Source of the DNA: a bacterium | GTDB lineage: Bacteria; Bacteroidota; Bacteroidia; B-17B0; Aurantibacillaceae | Direction: 5' to 3' | Length of the DNA: 64,000 nt | NCBI GenBank assembly: GCA_029945625.1 | Contig: JAQSCW010000048.1 | Coordinates: 1-64,000, forward strand | In this document: positions 25,868 to 34,091 of the stretch, piece after piece | Layout of the letters: each line of letters begins with the position of its first letter | Numbering within the stretch: the first letter of the stretch is position 1 | Notes under the pieces: model-generated | The model's database searches: none | What the model saw: only the letters and a program-made list of their open reading frames with translations | Told to the model about the DNA's origin: nothing | Made by a program: the position numbers and the translations under genes

Positions 25868-25875
25868 GAATTTTA

Positions 25876-25905
25876 CAAAGATAATATTTGATTTTAATTG
25901 GCAAA
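25876..25905 (-). promoter_or_regulatory. Promoter of the YfiR-TPR-SpoIIE operon
   Basis: The minus strand reads TTTG (25905-25902), an 18-base spacer, then TATCTTTG (25883-25876), a good match to the Bacteroidota -33/-7 pair. The predicted transcript would begin near 25870, only a few bases before the ATT codon at 25867. Confidence 0.6.
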
Positions 25906-25940
25906 TTTAATATTGTTTATTTTGACTAATTTAGCCTCTC

Positions 25941-25946
25941 AGGAGG
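25941..25946 (+). promoter_or_regulatory. Strong Shine-Dalgarno of the ECF sigma gene
   Basis: AGGAGG lies 9 bases before the GTG at 25956. Such a full anti-SD match is uncommon in Bacteroidota and supports GTG as the true start. Confidence 0.6.
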
Positions 25947-25955
25947 GATATTCAG

Positions 25956-26543
25956 GTGGTTTTCAACGACAAGTACGGCAATTGTTCTGACCAAGAGCTC
26001 CTTGGCAATTATTTAACGCTGGGCGATCCCAATTTCGTTGGACTTCTTTACGAACGCTACGGCCATTTGGTGTTGGGTCTTTCCATCAAGTACCTTAAAA
26101 ATAAAGACGATGCCGAAGACGCGGTTATACAAATTTTCACCAACTTGCTGAGCGACCTCAAAAAATACAAGATCGAGTACTTCAAAAGCTGGTTATACGT
26201 GTATTCAAAGAACTTTTGTTTGATGGAATTGCGAAAACGGCAGAGCAACCTTAAAAAAGAGCTGGAACTTCATGAAAATGTGCATATCATTATGGATTTC
26301 TCCGACCCTGAGCATCTTAAAGAGAAGGAGCGGCAAATCCAAGTCATGGAGCACGCCATCCACTCCCTGAATGAAGACCAACGGCAATGCGTAGAACTGT
26401 TTTATCTTAAGAATAAGTCCTATCAGGAAATCAGCCAAGAAACAGGCTATAGCACCAACGAAGTAAAAAGTTATATACAAAACGGCAAAAGAAATTTAAA
26501 ACTAAAAATGGAAGCAATTCGAAATGGCCAACAGGGGAAATAA
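25956..26543 (+). CDS. ECF-type RNA polymerase sigma factor
   Basis: 195 residues. Region 2 spans about 25-95 (YERYGHLVLGLSIKYLKNKD, DAEDAVIQIF, KSWLYVYSKNFC) and region 4 spans about 125-185 (LNEDQRQCVELFYLKNKSYQEI, a helix-turn-helix ending in EVKSYIQNGKRNLK). No sigma 1.1 or region 3, so this is an ECF. GTG start with a strong SD. The downstream membrane protein gene overlaps by 20 bp, as expected for a sigma/anti-sigma pair. It diverges from the YfiR-SpoIIE operon across less than 90 bp, suggesting shared control. Confidence 0.92.
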   Translation: MVFNDKYGNCSDQELLGNYLTLGDPNFVGLLYERYGHLVLGLSIKYLKNKDDAEDAVIQIFTNLLSDLKKYKIEYFKSWLYVYSKNFCLMELRKRQSNLKKELELHENVHIIMDFSDPEHLKEKERQIQVMEHAIHSLNEDQRQCVELFYLKNKSYQEISQETGYSTNEVKSYIQNGKRNLKLKMEAIRNGQQGK

Positions 26544-27591
26544 AACTAACAACAACAAGGCACTACGCGACTTTCTAAGCAAAGATCCCAATTCAGGGGG
26601 CGCCGCAGATGACTTCGAAAAAGAAGCCCTAGAGGGTTTTACCATGTTAGGTGACCAAAAGGAGATCCTTGCTGCCAAGGAAAAATTGGATCAACGCATG
26701 TATACGCACGTGTTTTCGGATAAAAAAAGTTCAAGCAAGAGGAGCTACTGGTTAGCCGCAGCCGCACTCATACTCATTGTGGGATTTGCCGTCTTTATCG
26801 TGCAACAAGCCGAGGTGTCGCAGCCGAAAGACCTGGCCATTCTTGAACCAAAAAAAATTGAGAAAGTGCCCGCTCCCACAGAGCCATCTTTTAGGGCACC
26901 AGGAGAAACCATGCCGGAAAATAAAACAACTAAAACAATTCCTATTACGCCGGCGGCAGACCAAGCACTAACACGGTCCGCCAAACCTTCAGAGGACCTG
27001 AATGAAGAATCGGAGGTGAAAGAGATGCCCGCAGTAAAAACGTTGAAACAGACAGAAAAGGCGGAATCTAAAATGAATGAGGCTGAGGGGGCGTCCGGCA
27101 TGGATGGCGAAAAAGTACCTGAAAATGCAGAAGAAAGAAAAGAGCGGGCTAGTCAGGCTGCATCACCCTCATTGGCGGGGGCAGGCATAAATGCAAACAG
27201 CCCCTCGGTTGCCAATGGCGCCGGCGCAAACCAAACAACTATTAGTGAAGTGGAAGTGGTGTCGGTAAAAAAATCGCAGGCAAAAAAAATGGAATCCACC
27301 GCTCAAAAAGATCTAATCTCTAATTGTTATTATAAGGGGGGGGAGAAAATTCTTCGGAAAGAACTAAAACAGAAACTCTTTCAAAAAAATCTTCTAAAAT
27401 CGTTTGAGGCAAAATTATTTATTAACGAAGAAAGGAAAGTTGAAAAGGTGGAATTCATCAATGTGTTCGAATTGAGTGTGGCGGAACAAACTCAAGTTAT
27501 TACCCTGCTTAAATCGCTTGCTAATTTTGAGTTTCATGAAATGCCAAAGGCCCAAAGTTTGACTGAATACAGACTTATTTTTAAACCCTGA
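26524..27591 (+). CDS. Single-pass membrane partner of the ECF sigma factor, TonB-like C-terminus
   Basis: 355 residues: a cytoplasmic N-terminus of about 75 residues, one membrane helix (YWLAAAALILIVGFAVFIV, about 76-95), a long Pro/Glu/Ala/Lys-rich low-complexity periplasmic linker (about 100-250), and a compact C-terminal domain (YKGGEKILRKELKQKL to the end) similar in layout to TonB_C-like domains of Bacteroidota. By position and topology it is a candidate anti-sigma factor, but no zinc-finger HxxxCxxC motif is present. It overlaps the sigma gene by 20 bp. The role of the C-terminus is inferred only. Confidence 0.7.
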   Translation: MANRGNKTNNNKALRDFLSKDPNSGGAADDFEKEALEGFTMLGDQKEILAAKEKLDQRMYTHVFSDKKSSSKRSYWLAAAALILIVGFAVFIVQQAEVSQPKDLAILEPKKIEKVPAPTEPSFRAPGETMPENKTTKTIPITPAADQALTRSAKPSEDLNEESEVKEMPAVKTLKQTEKAESKMNEAEGASGMDGEKVPENAEERKERASQAASPSLAGAGINANSPSVANGAGANQTTISEVEVVSVKKSQAKKMESTAQKDLISNCYYKGGEKILRKELKQKLFQKNLLKSFEAKLFINEERKVEKVEFINVFELSVAEQTQVITLLKSLANFEFHEMPKAQSLTEYRLIFKP

Positions 27592-27604
27592 AGATTTTCA
27601 GAAA

Positions 27605-28507
27605 CTACTTGGTTAACTGTTTGAAGACGTCTTCCATTTTTTGTTCTTCCTTGTTTAACGTAAGAACGCCAAGGTGATTGGCCACCGCAAAATTGAAGAT
27701 CTCTTTTCGAACATCGGCTTTTGACGAACTCATGAGTTGCCAGGTATTATGTTCGAGCGAGCGCACTACGTCTATTTCGGGAATGGTTTTGAGCAATTCT
27801 TCGGAAACAACTTTGTCAAATTCAACCGTGATAATTTGTCGGGTACTGTTTCGCCGGAGATTTTTGGTATCGTCGTTCGCCACAATAACGCCTTTGTTGA
27901 TGATAATTACTTTGTCGCAAATGGCTTCCACTTCTTGCATGATATGCGTGCTCAACATCACTGTTTTTTGTTTGCCCAGCGCTTTTATCAATCCGCGGAT
28001 CTCTTCGAGCTGATTCGGATCTAATCCCGTAGTAGGTTCATCCATGATAAGTACCTTTGGATCATGAATCATGGCTTGGGCCAGACCAACACGTTGACGG
28101 TAACCTTTACTCAGCGCCCCAATCTTTTTATTTTGTTCAAGTTGTAAACCGGTGAGTTCAATCATTTCTTTTACCCGTTTACCGCATTGAGCAATCTTAT
28201 GTAAGTTCCCCGCAAATTCAAGAAATTCTTTCACATACATATCGAGGTACAACGGATTATGCTCGGGTAAATAACCAATTTGTTTTCTCACGTCAATACT
28301 TTGGTGTGAAATATCAAATCCCCCTACTTTCGCTGTACCATGCGTAGGCGGAATGTAGCAGGTAAGAATCTTCATCATGGTGCTCTTGCCCGCACCATTG
28401 GGACCTAAAAACCCCACAATCTCATTATCCCCTACCTCGAAGGAGATAGAATCAAGAGCCTTTTGAGTTCCGTACACTTTGATAATATTTTGAACCTGAA
28501 TTGACAT
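27605..28507 (-). CDS. gldA: Gliding-associated ABC transporter ATPase GldA
   Basis: 300-residue ABC ATPase. Walker A is FLGPNGAGKSTMMKIL, the signature is LSKGYRQRVGLAQAM, Walker B is VLIMDEPTTGLDP, and the switch His is in LSTHIMQE. The opening MSIQVQNIIKVYGTQKALDSI and YIPPTHGTAKVGGFDI are typical of GldA, which works with GldF and GldG in flavobacterial gliding. Those partners are not in the window. Downstream of tryptophan dioxygenase on the same strand. Confidence 0.88.
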   Translation of the reverse strand: MSIQVQNIIKVYGTQKALDSISFEVGDNEIVGFLGPNGAGKSTMMKILTCYIPPTHGTAKVGGFDISHQSIDVRKQIGYLPEHNPLYLDMYVKEFLEFAGNLHKIAQCGKRVKEMIELTGLQLEQNKKIGALSKGYRQRVGLAQAMIHDPKVLIMDEPTTGLDPNQLEEIRGLIKALGKQKTVMLSTHIMQEVEAICDKVIIINKGVIVANDDTKNLRRNSTRQIITVEFDKVVSEELLKTIPEIDVVRSLEHNTWQLMSSSKADVRKEIFNFAVANHLGVLTLNKEEQKMEDVFKQLTK

Positions 28508-28568
28508 TACTAACTACTTATTCTATGTAAGATCTTCCATGTTTTGTTCTGATTTAGAAAACCAGAAT

Positions 28569-29570
28569 CTACGCCTTTGTTTTAAACACATTTGTTTCCA
28601 CCCAGGCTTTCCCCCACTCTTCTTTTTCCTCTTTGCTCCACAGCAGTGGGTAGAAAATGCGTTTTTGAAAACGGGGAGGCAGGTATTTTTGCCAGTTTGT
28701 ACCTCCTGTGGCAGGGGCATCACCCGAATCCTGGGCCAAATAACTTACAGCAGTTTTATAATGCACAAGCGGCCAGTTCACATTTACATTTACGTCCAAT
28801 TCCTTTAATGCGTTCACCACTCTTTTGTTGGCGCGATCGGTTTCGCTTAAACTCATGTATTTGGCCCAAATGTTTTTGGTGACTGTGTCGTTTGCGAGGG
28901 CAATAAATTTAGCTGCATACTTTTTTTCAAATTGTTTGAGGGTAAGCGTCTTTTTACCGGTGGCCAGTTCGGTGGCTCCTTTATTCCAATAAATATGTTC
29001 AAAGAGTGTTTCAATGGGTTCATTTTTGCCAATGAAGCTTTCACGCACGTCTTTATCCACCAAATTGATAAAATCGGTACTGAAAATCTCGATCATTCGG
29101 TATTGTGCACTTTGAAAGCCGCTTGCCGGAAGCAGAGCCATTCGGTAACGGAGAAACTGTTCTTTCTCCATGCCATTGATCATAATTTCGAATGATTTTG
29201 TAAGAGCTTCAAAATAACGGTTCACTCGGTTCACACGTTCTGCAAAGAAAATGGGATCTAGTTTTTCATTCCAACCCTCATCTTTTCCATTTACCCCCAT
29301 CCGTTTGCCGTTCTTTGAGATCTGTTCAAGCTCATGCAAACACAACTTAAAATATAATTCGGTGATCTGATGGTACATGATAAAGATCAATTCGTCGGGG
29401 TAATCCGTTTTAGGATTCTGAAGCGTTAAGAGCGTGTCCACCTGCGTATAATCCCAATACGTTAGGTAATTTGACAACAAAAGGCCATCTAGGTAGCTAT
29501 TAATATCCTGACCCATCTGCGCGTATTTCTCCTCGAGCAACTTTACTTTTTCGTTCACTGTATTATCCAT
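28569..29570 (-). CDS. kynA: Tryptophan 2,3-dioxygenase
   Basis: Haem dioxygenase that opens the indole ring of tryptophan to N-formylkynurenine. Of 333 residues, the family signatures are clear: YWDYTQVDTLLTLQ, FIMYHQITELYFKLCLHEL (with the substrate-contacting His), RYRMALLPASGFQSAQYRMIE, and near the C-terminus NWPLVHYKTAVSYL with the haem-ligand His and the Gly-rich ATGGTNWQKYLPPRFQKR. A promoter is likely at 29617-29624, so it can be transcribed apart from mltG. The cyclase-family gene at 13822-14583 might supply the next step, but it is not linked. Confidence 0.95.
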   Translation of the reverse strand: MDNTVNEKVKLLEEKYAQMGQDINSYLDGLLLSNYLTYWDYTQVDTLLTLQNPKTDYPDELIFIMYHQITELYFKLCLHELEQISKNGKRMGVNGKDEGWNEKLDPIFFAERVNRVNRYFEALTKSFEIMINGMEKEQFLRYRMALLPASGFQSAQYRMIEIFSTDFINLVDKDVRESFIGKNEPIETLFEHIYWNKGATELATGKKTLTLKQFEKKYAAKFIALANDTVTKNIWAKYMSLSETDRANKRVVNALKELDVNVNVNWPLVHYKTAVSYLAQDSGDAPATGGTNWQKYLPPRFQKRIFYPLLWSKEEKEEWGKAWVETNVFKTKA

Positions 29571-29616
29571 GAAATTGAATTTATGTGATCTAAATTTGAT
29601 CCGTTTTCCCTTTTTT

Positions 29617-29624
29617 CAAAATTA
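29617..29624 (-). promoter_or_regulatory. Candidate -7 box of tryptophan dioxygenase
   Basis: TAATTTTG on the minus strand, about 47 bases upstream of the ATG. No clear -33 TTTG partner. Confidence 0.4.
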
Positions 29625-29630
29625 GCATAA

Positions 29631-30677
29631 TTACCTGCTTATTCCTATTTTATCAAGGGCCTTTTGATAAGCACGCGCGTATTTTAAGTGCTCGGTATAG
29701 GTACGCGAGTAATCTGAAAACCCATTAAGTTTTGGCTTGGCACAAAAATAAATGAAATTGTGTTTACTGAAGTTAAGCGTGGCGTCAATGGCCTGTTGTG
29801 ATACCAAACAAATTGGCCCCGGAGGCAGGCCTTTTCGTCTGTAAGTATTGTAAGGCGAATTAATTTCCTTATCTACGTCTAATACGCGAAGCGCCGAATA
29901 GTTCTTATTTGCAAATTTTAATGTGGGATCTGCCTGTAATGGCATGTTCATTTTTAATCGGTTAATGTAAACGCCGGCAATTTTTTCCTGCTCACTTTCT
30001 ATCGAACTTTCACTTTGTACTATGGAAGCAATGGTAGTGATTTCTGCGGGACTAAATCCCAATTTTTGTGACTGACCAACTCGTTGTGGTCCCCAGAATT
30101 TTTGATATCGATCCTTTAAGATCACCATGAACTCCTCGGGACTAATGGCCCAACTTACCTCAATTACTCCGGGGATGATCATGGCGAAGGAATTATCGGG
30201 ATCAAGTCCAAAGTATTCATTCAGTTTCTTTTCATCTTCGAGGAGATCTTCTATTTCCGAATCCGTAAGATCCAACTTGTCATCAGTATATTCAATAAAT
30301 TCATTCAGATCGTGGATCTGTGAATTAAACGTAAGCTTTACTTTTTCCTGTTTGTTGTATTTGAGCAAATTGATGATCTGCCGCATGGTCATGCCATTGA
30401 TGATCCTATAACGACCGGGATGAATGTTCTGATCAAGTTCCATTTTTTTTGCTAACCAATCAAAGGTTTCTTCATTTTCAATGATCTTCTCGGCATTGAT
30501 GTCGCGCAGCACGTCTTCAAAGGTATCCTCGCGATCAATAAAAATATAGGTGTAATTTTTATCCTTTAAGTGCACACTTGCGGTGAAGAATTTCAGATAA
30601 ATGTATACCAGCATAGCCAACACAATCGCCACTGTGAGCAAAGTCTTGAGGAATCCCGATCTTTTTTTCTTCGTCAT
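29631..30677 (-). CDS. mltG: Endolytic transglycosylase MltG
   Basis: Inner-membrane murein lytic transglycosylase thought to end glycan-strand growth. 348 residues: short basic N-terminus, one membrane helix (FLKTLLTVAIVLAMLVYIYL, about 9-28), a LysM-like subdomain, then the YceG catalytic core with IASIVQSESS (catalytic Glu), EQEKIAGVYINRLKMNMPLQ, ADPT, SPYNTYRRKGLPPGPI and FCAKP. The start is 1 bp after the stop of the haem-protein gene, so the two are translationally coupled. Confidence 0.95.
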   Translation of the reverse strand: MTKKKRSGFLKTLLTVAIVLAMLVYIYLKFFTASVHLKDKNYTYIFIDREDTFEDVLRDINAEKIIENEETFDWLAKKMELDQNIHPGRYRIINGMTMRQIINLLKYNKQEKVKLTFNSQIHDLNEFIEYTDDKLDLTDSEIEDLLEDEKKLNEYFGLDPDNSFAMIIPGVIEVSWAISPEEFMVILKDRYQKFWGPQRVGQSQKLGFSPAEITTIASIVQSESSIESEQEKIAGVYINRLKMNMPLQADPTLKFANKNYSALRVLDVDKEINSPYNTYRRKGLPPGPICLVSQQAIDATLNFSKHNFIYFCAKPKLNGFSDYSRTYTEHLKYARAYQKALDKIGISR

Positions 30678-30678
30678 G

Positions 30679-32736
30679 TCAATTATCCAATTGCTTCAAC
30701 ATGCTGATAGCCCTCTGATTCAGTGGATCATGTGCTATTACCTGTTTTAAATAAGTACGGCCTGTTTTGGTATCGTTCATGTATAAATAATATGCGCTCA
30801 AATTTAATAAAAGTGCTGCATTGTCGGGATCTAAATTTTTTCCCGTTGTATAAAATTGAAGTGCTTCGGCATAAGAGCCCTCCAGCATTTTTAAATAGCC
30901 CAAATTGGAATAGGCCGAAACGAAGCGCGGGTTTTCTTTCAGTAAAAATTCAAATTCTTGTTTTGCCTCTTTGAGTTTATTTTCGCTTGCATAGAGGGAC
31001 CCTAATTTATTTCTAAAATCAGGGTAAAAGGGGGCAAGTTCAACCGCTCTTTTTAGCCATTTTTCTGCGTTCCGGATGTCGTGTGTACTTGAATAAGATT
31101 CACCAATGCGATAAGCCGTCCAGGCGTCACGGTTGTCGTAGGACTTGCTCACAACTAATTTTTCATAACAATATGATTCGCCAATACTAGTAACTAACTG
31201 AATAACTTTGGCGAATTCCTGTTTAATGAAATACAATTGAATAAGAGCGGGACTGTTTTTTTGCCGGTCTCCCTTTTTATCCAACAAGGTTAGGGCCGAA
31301 TCGAGGTACTCGCTTTTTGGATCAAATTTTTCGTACTGATTGATGTAGGCTTTGGCACGGGTTAAGGCATCGGGTTGTTTTTCGTTTATGGAATACAATC
31401 CTATAAATTTTTTGATCTTTTCTTTCTCGTTTTTGCCAAGCGGTTTTCGGATATAATGGTCATGCACCGACACGTGAGGGATATCGGTGGAACCGGAAGC
31501 CGGCATGTGGCAAGTAACACAATTGGAGGGTCCGGTACCCTTCAGTCCACAATTGGCCACACGCAAACGTACGAGTTCCTTCGACTCTACAGGTATTTGA
31601 GAATGGCATTTCACACAAGCCTCGTTAAAAACGGTGGAATTCGTTTTTTTCACACTTACATGGGGATTGTGGCAGGTGATACACGTAAGCGCATCTTTGT
31701 ATGGCTTTAAAGTAGAACTGTTTTTTCTATTTTCGAGTGACTTTATAAAACAAGCGCTTTGTTTGAGTCTGTCGGAATGGGAAGCCATGATGAATTCATC
31801 ATCTGCATGTTCGTATTTGGGCAGGAAAACCGAAATATAATCACTTAGTTTCTGACCGGGCTTGAAATCAAAAAAGGACTTTCCCTCTTTGAGCACCGCA
31901 TTTCCCTGCAAATGGCAACGTTGACAAATATCAAATTGCGCATCCACCGATAACTTTGAAGGGTTTACGATGGAATAATCAATGAATTTAGAGGTGTCGA
32001 TTCTTGTCCCTGATTTTCGCTCTGCCACGTGCACACTTCCCGGACCATGGCAACGCTCACAATCAATGCCACCGGGCACGCTTGTAAATTTATTTTCTGA
32101 TCCCATCACAAAACCGGGAAAGGCGTTATGACACGACATACATTCCAGTCCGATTTTTCTCGAAAACCGGGTATTTACCCCATTTTCAAAGCCCGGAGGA
32201 AGATCCCACTTTTTCTTTTGGGTATAATAGGTCATGGGCATTTGATTTACATAACCGTTCACTATTTGCAGATGTGAATTGGTATGTTGTCCCGAACCAA
32301 TAATGAAGTTTACTTGCTCTGTTCGTGAAAAAACGGTGTCGTTGTGGGCCAATCTGTATTCTTTGATGAATAAACTATCTTGATTCCAAAATGCGTTATA
32401 ATGAAAATTGGCTATTTGATCGTATATAAGAGAATTAGAAAAATTACCGGATGATTTTTTTTTGAGGGCTCGATCAAAGGATCTGCCCATGCCTGTTTCC
32501 ATAAAGGTGTTATAGATCTCTTGATGACAGAGCCGGCAAGTTGCCATGCCCACATAGTTAGCAGAGTCAGAGTGATTGAGGTATAAACTTCCTGGTTGCT
32601 GCTTAGTTAATTCGTGAGGCTCTGAATGGGTATTGCAAGAGGAGAAAAATAAAACGAAAACCAGAAGGAAGGCCATCACTGAAAAAAATGACCTGTCGGT
32701 GCTCACGAAACGTATACTTTTCTTCTTCAAGGTCAC
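30679..32736 (-). CDS. Seven-haem c-type cytochrome lipoprotein with C-terminal TPRs
   Basis: Seven CxxCH haem sites are readable in order: CRLCH, CMSCH, CERCH, CQRCH, CITCH, CVKCH and CVTCH. They are followed by about 200 residues of TPR repeats (YRIGESYSSTHDIRNAEKWL, LGYLKMLEGSYAEALQFY). Lipoprotein signal LLVFVLFFSSC. The frame opens further up (ATG at 32784), but that start overlaps the GNAT gene by 41 bp and adds a non-signal-like segment. GTG at 32736 sits 7 bp after the GNAT stop and gives a sensible lipoprotein signal. The layout resembles tetrahaem/octahaem c554-type proteins; electron donor and acceptor unknown. Confidence 0.88.
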   Translation of the reverse strand: MTLKKKSIRFVSTDRSFFSVMAFLLVFVLFFSSCNTHSEPHELTKQQPGSLYLNHSDSANYVGMATCRLCHQEIYNTFMETGMGRSFDRALKKKSSGNFSNSLIYDQIANFHYNAFWNQDSLFIKEYRLAHNDTVFSRTEQVNFIIGSGQHTNSHLQIVNGYVNQMPMTYYTQKKKWDLPPGFENGVNTRFSRKIGLECMSCHNAFPGFVMGSENKFTSVPGGIDCERCHGPGSVHVAERKSGTRIDTSKFIDYSIVNPSKLSVDAQFDICQRCHLQGNAVLKEGKSFFDFKPGQKLSDYISVFLPKYEHADDEFIMASHSDRLKQSACFIKSLENRKNSSTLKPYKDALTCITCHNPHVSVKKTNSTVFNEACVKCHSQIPVESKELVRLRVANCGLKGTGPSNCVTCHMPASGSTDIPHVSVHDHYIRKPLGKNEKEKIKKFIGLYSINEKQPDALTRAKAYINQYEKFDPKSEYLDSALTLLDKKGDRQKNSPALIQLYFIKQEFAKVIQLVTSIGESYCYEKLVVSKSYDNRDAWTAYRIGESYSSTHDIRNAEKWLKRAVELAPFYPDFRNKLGSLYASENKLKEAKQEFEFLLKENPRFVSAYSNLGYLKMLEGSYAEALQFYTTGKNLDPDNAALLLNLSAYYLYMNDTKTGRTYLKQVIAHDPLNQRAISMLKQLDN

Positions 32737-32743
32737 TGCTTCT

Positions 32744-33271
32744 TTACCCGGGATTGATACATTGCAGAAACCATACATTCTCAAAATCAGAAATACCGCT
32801 CTTTGTCCAGGCCTTTTTTAGGCCGCTTTTTTCGAATCCTGATTTCTCAAAGAGGGCGATGCTGGCCTCATTGGATTCGTTGATGTGCACGTAGAGTTGT
32901 TTGAGATGCAGGATTGTAAATGCGTAGTTCTTCATGAGTTCGATGCATTCTGCAGCACTGCCTCTTTTACGGAAATCGCTGTGGATATATATTCCCAGAC
33001 CTGCGCGGGCATTTTGAGGGTCAAATTCAAAGAGGTCAACAATTCCAATAATTGCATCGGAAACTAGATCAGTGACCATTAAGCGTAACTGTTTATTGGT
33101 ATAAATGTCGTTGTGCGCCGAGTTCACAAATTCTTCGAGAATGAATTTACTGAAGGGCACTTGGGTAAAACTTACAGGCCACAAACTCATGTCATTCTCC
33201 CAGCGATACAGCAGATCGGCGTCTGAAGGTTCGAGTGCCCGAAGAGTAGTATTATTTCCTTTAAGAAACAT
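32744..33271 (-). CDS. GNAT family N-acetyltransferase
   Basis: 175-residue Gcn5-related acetyltransferase of the RimJ/RimL or SpeG-like subgroup. It opens LRALEPSDADLLYRWENDMS, has the acetyl-CoA loop FRKRGSAAECIELMKNYAF (motif A, R-x-x-G-x-A) and the closing LYVHINESNEASIALFEKSGFE. The substrate cannot be told from sequence. It lies 32 bp after dapF and just before the multihaem gene. Confidence 0.9.
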   Translation of the reverse strand: MFLKGNNTTLRALEPSDADLLYRWENDMSLWPVSFTQVPFSKFILEEFVNSAHNDIYTNKQLRLMVTDLVSDAIIGIVDLFEFDPQNARAGLGIYIHSDFRKRGSAAECIELMKNYAFTILHLKQLYVHINESNEASIALFEKSGFEKSGLKKAWTKSGISDFENVWFLQCINPG

Positions 33272-33303
33272 ATTTTTTTGTTTTGGTAGAACGTGATGCC
33301 GAT

Positions 33304-34083
33304 TTAGATCGAAATATTTCCGCTAAATACGAATTGTGCCGGACCTTTCAGCCAAATGTTATAAAAATTCTGTTCCAGTACTTTTTCAAAGCTCACTTCC
33401 AGTTTGCCGCCCAACGTTCTGATCATGCATTCGTTTTTTCCCGTAGAGATTCCTAAAAGGGCCGCCACCAGGGCAGCTGCCGTAACACCTGTTCCGCATG
33501 AAAGAGTTTCATTTTCTACACCACGTTCGTAGGTTCGCACAAAGACCTCGTCATTTATCCGTTCAATAAAATTTACGTTGGTACCTTCTTCTTTAAACCG
33601 ATCGCTGTTCCTGATATTTTTTCCTTCTGTTGACACATCGGTATGTTCCACGTCGTTCACCAACTTTACATAATGGGGCGAGCCCGTATTCAGAAAAAAA
33701 TAATCACTTCCCTGTTCCATCTGATTTACATCTTGCATTTTGAGGGAAATCAAATCTCCCTCTACAAGCGCCAAATGAGGGCCGTCAATGGCCAGAAATC
33801 TGGCTTCATCGCGAATGATTCCTAATTGTTTCGCAAATGCGGTGATGCATCTGCCCCCGTTGCCGCACATGCTGCTTTGATTTCCATCGCTGTTAAAATA
33901 CACCATTTTAAAATCGTAGCCACTCTCTTTTTCCAAGAGCATCAAACCATCGGCCCCGATTCCAAAACGGCGGTCGCACAAAAATTGAATGTGTTCGGTA
34001 CTCAGTTCAACGGCTTTTAGTCGATTATCAATCAAAATAAAATCGTTACCTGTGCCCTGGTATTTATGAAAATCAACGTTCAT
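33304..34083 (-). CDS. dapF: Diaminopimelate epimerase
   Basis: Interconverts LL- and meso-diaminopimelate for lysine and peptidoglycan synthesis. 259 residues with KYQGTGNDFILIDNR at the N-terminus, the first catalytic cysteine in MCGNGGRCITAFA and the second in LSCGTGVTAAALVA. The full duplicated fold is present. It follows the gene of unknown function at 34092 by 8 bp. Its operon also holds mltG, so two cell-wall genes share the transcript. Confidence 0.96.
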   Translation of the reverse strand: MNVDFHKYQGTGNDFILIDNRLKAVELSTEHIQFLCDRRFGIGADGLMLLEKESGYDFKMVYFNSDGNQSSMCGNGGRCITAFAKQLGIIRDEARFLAIDGPHLALVEGDLISLKMQDVNQMEQGSDYFFLNTGSPHYVKLVNDVEHTDVSTEGKNIRNSDRFKEEGTNVNFIERINDEVFVRTYERGVENETLSCGTGVTAAALVAALLGISTGKNECMIRTLGGKLEVSFEKVLEQNFYNIWLKGPAQFVFSGNISI

Positions 34084-34091
34084 AGTTTGTG

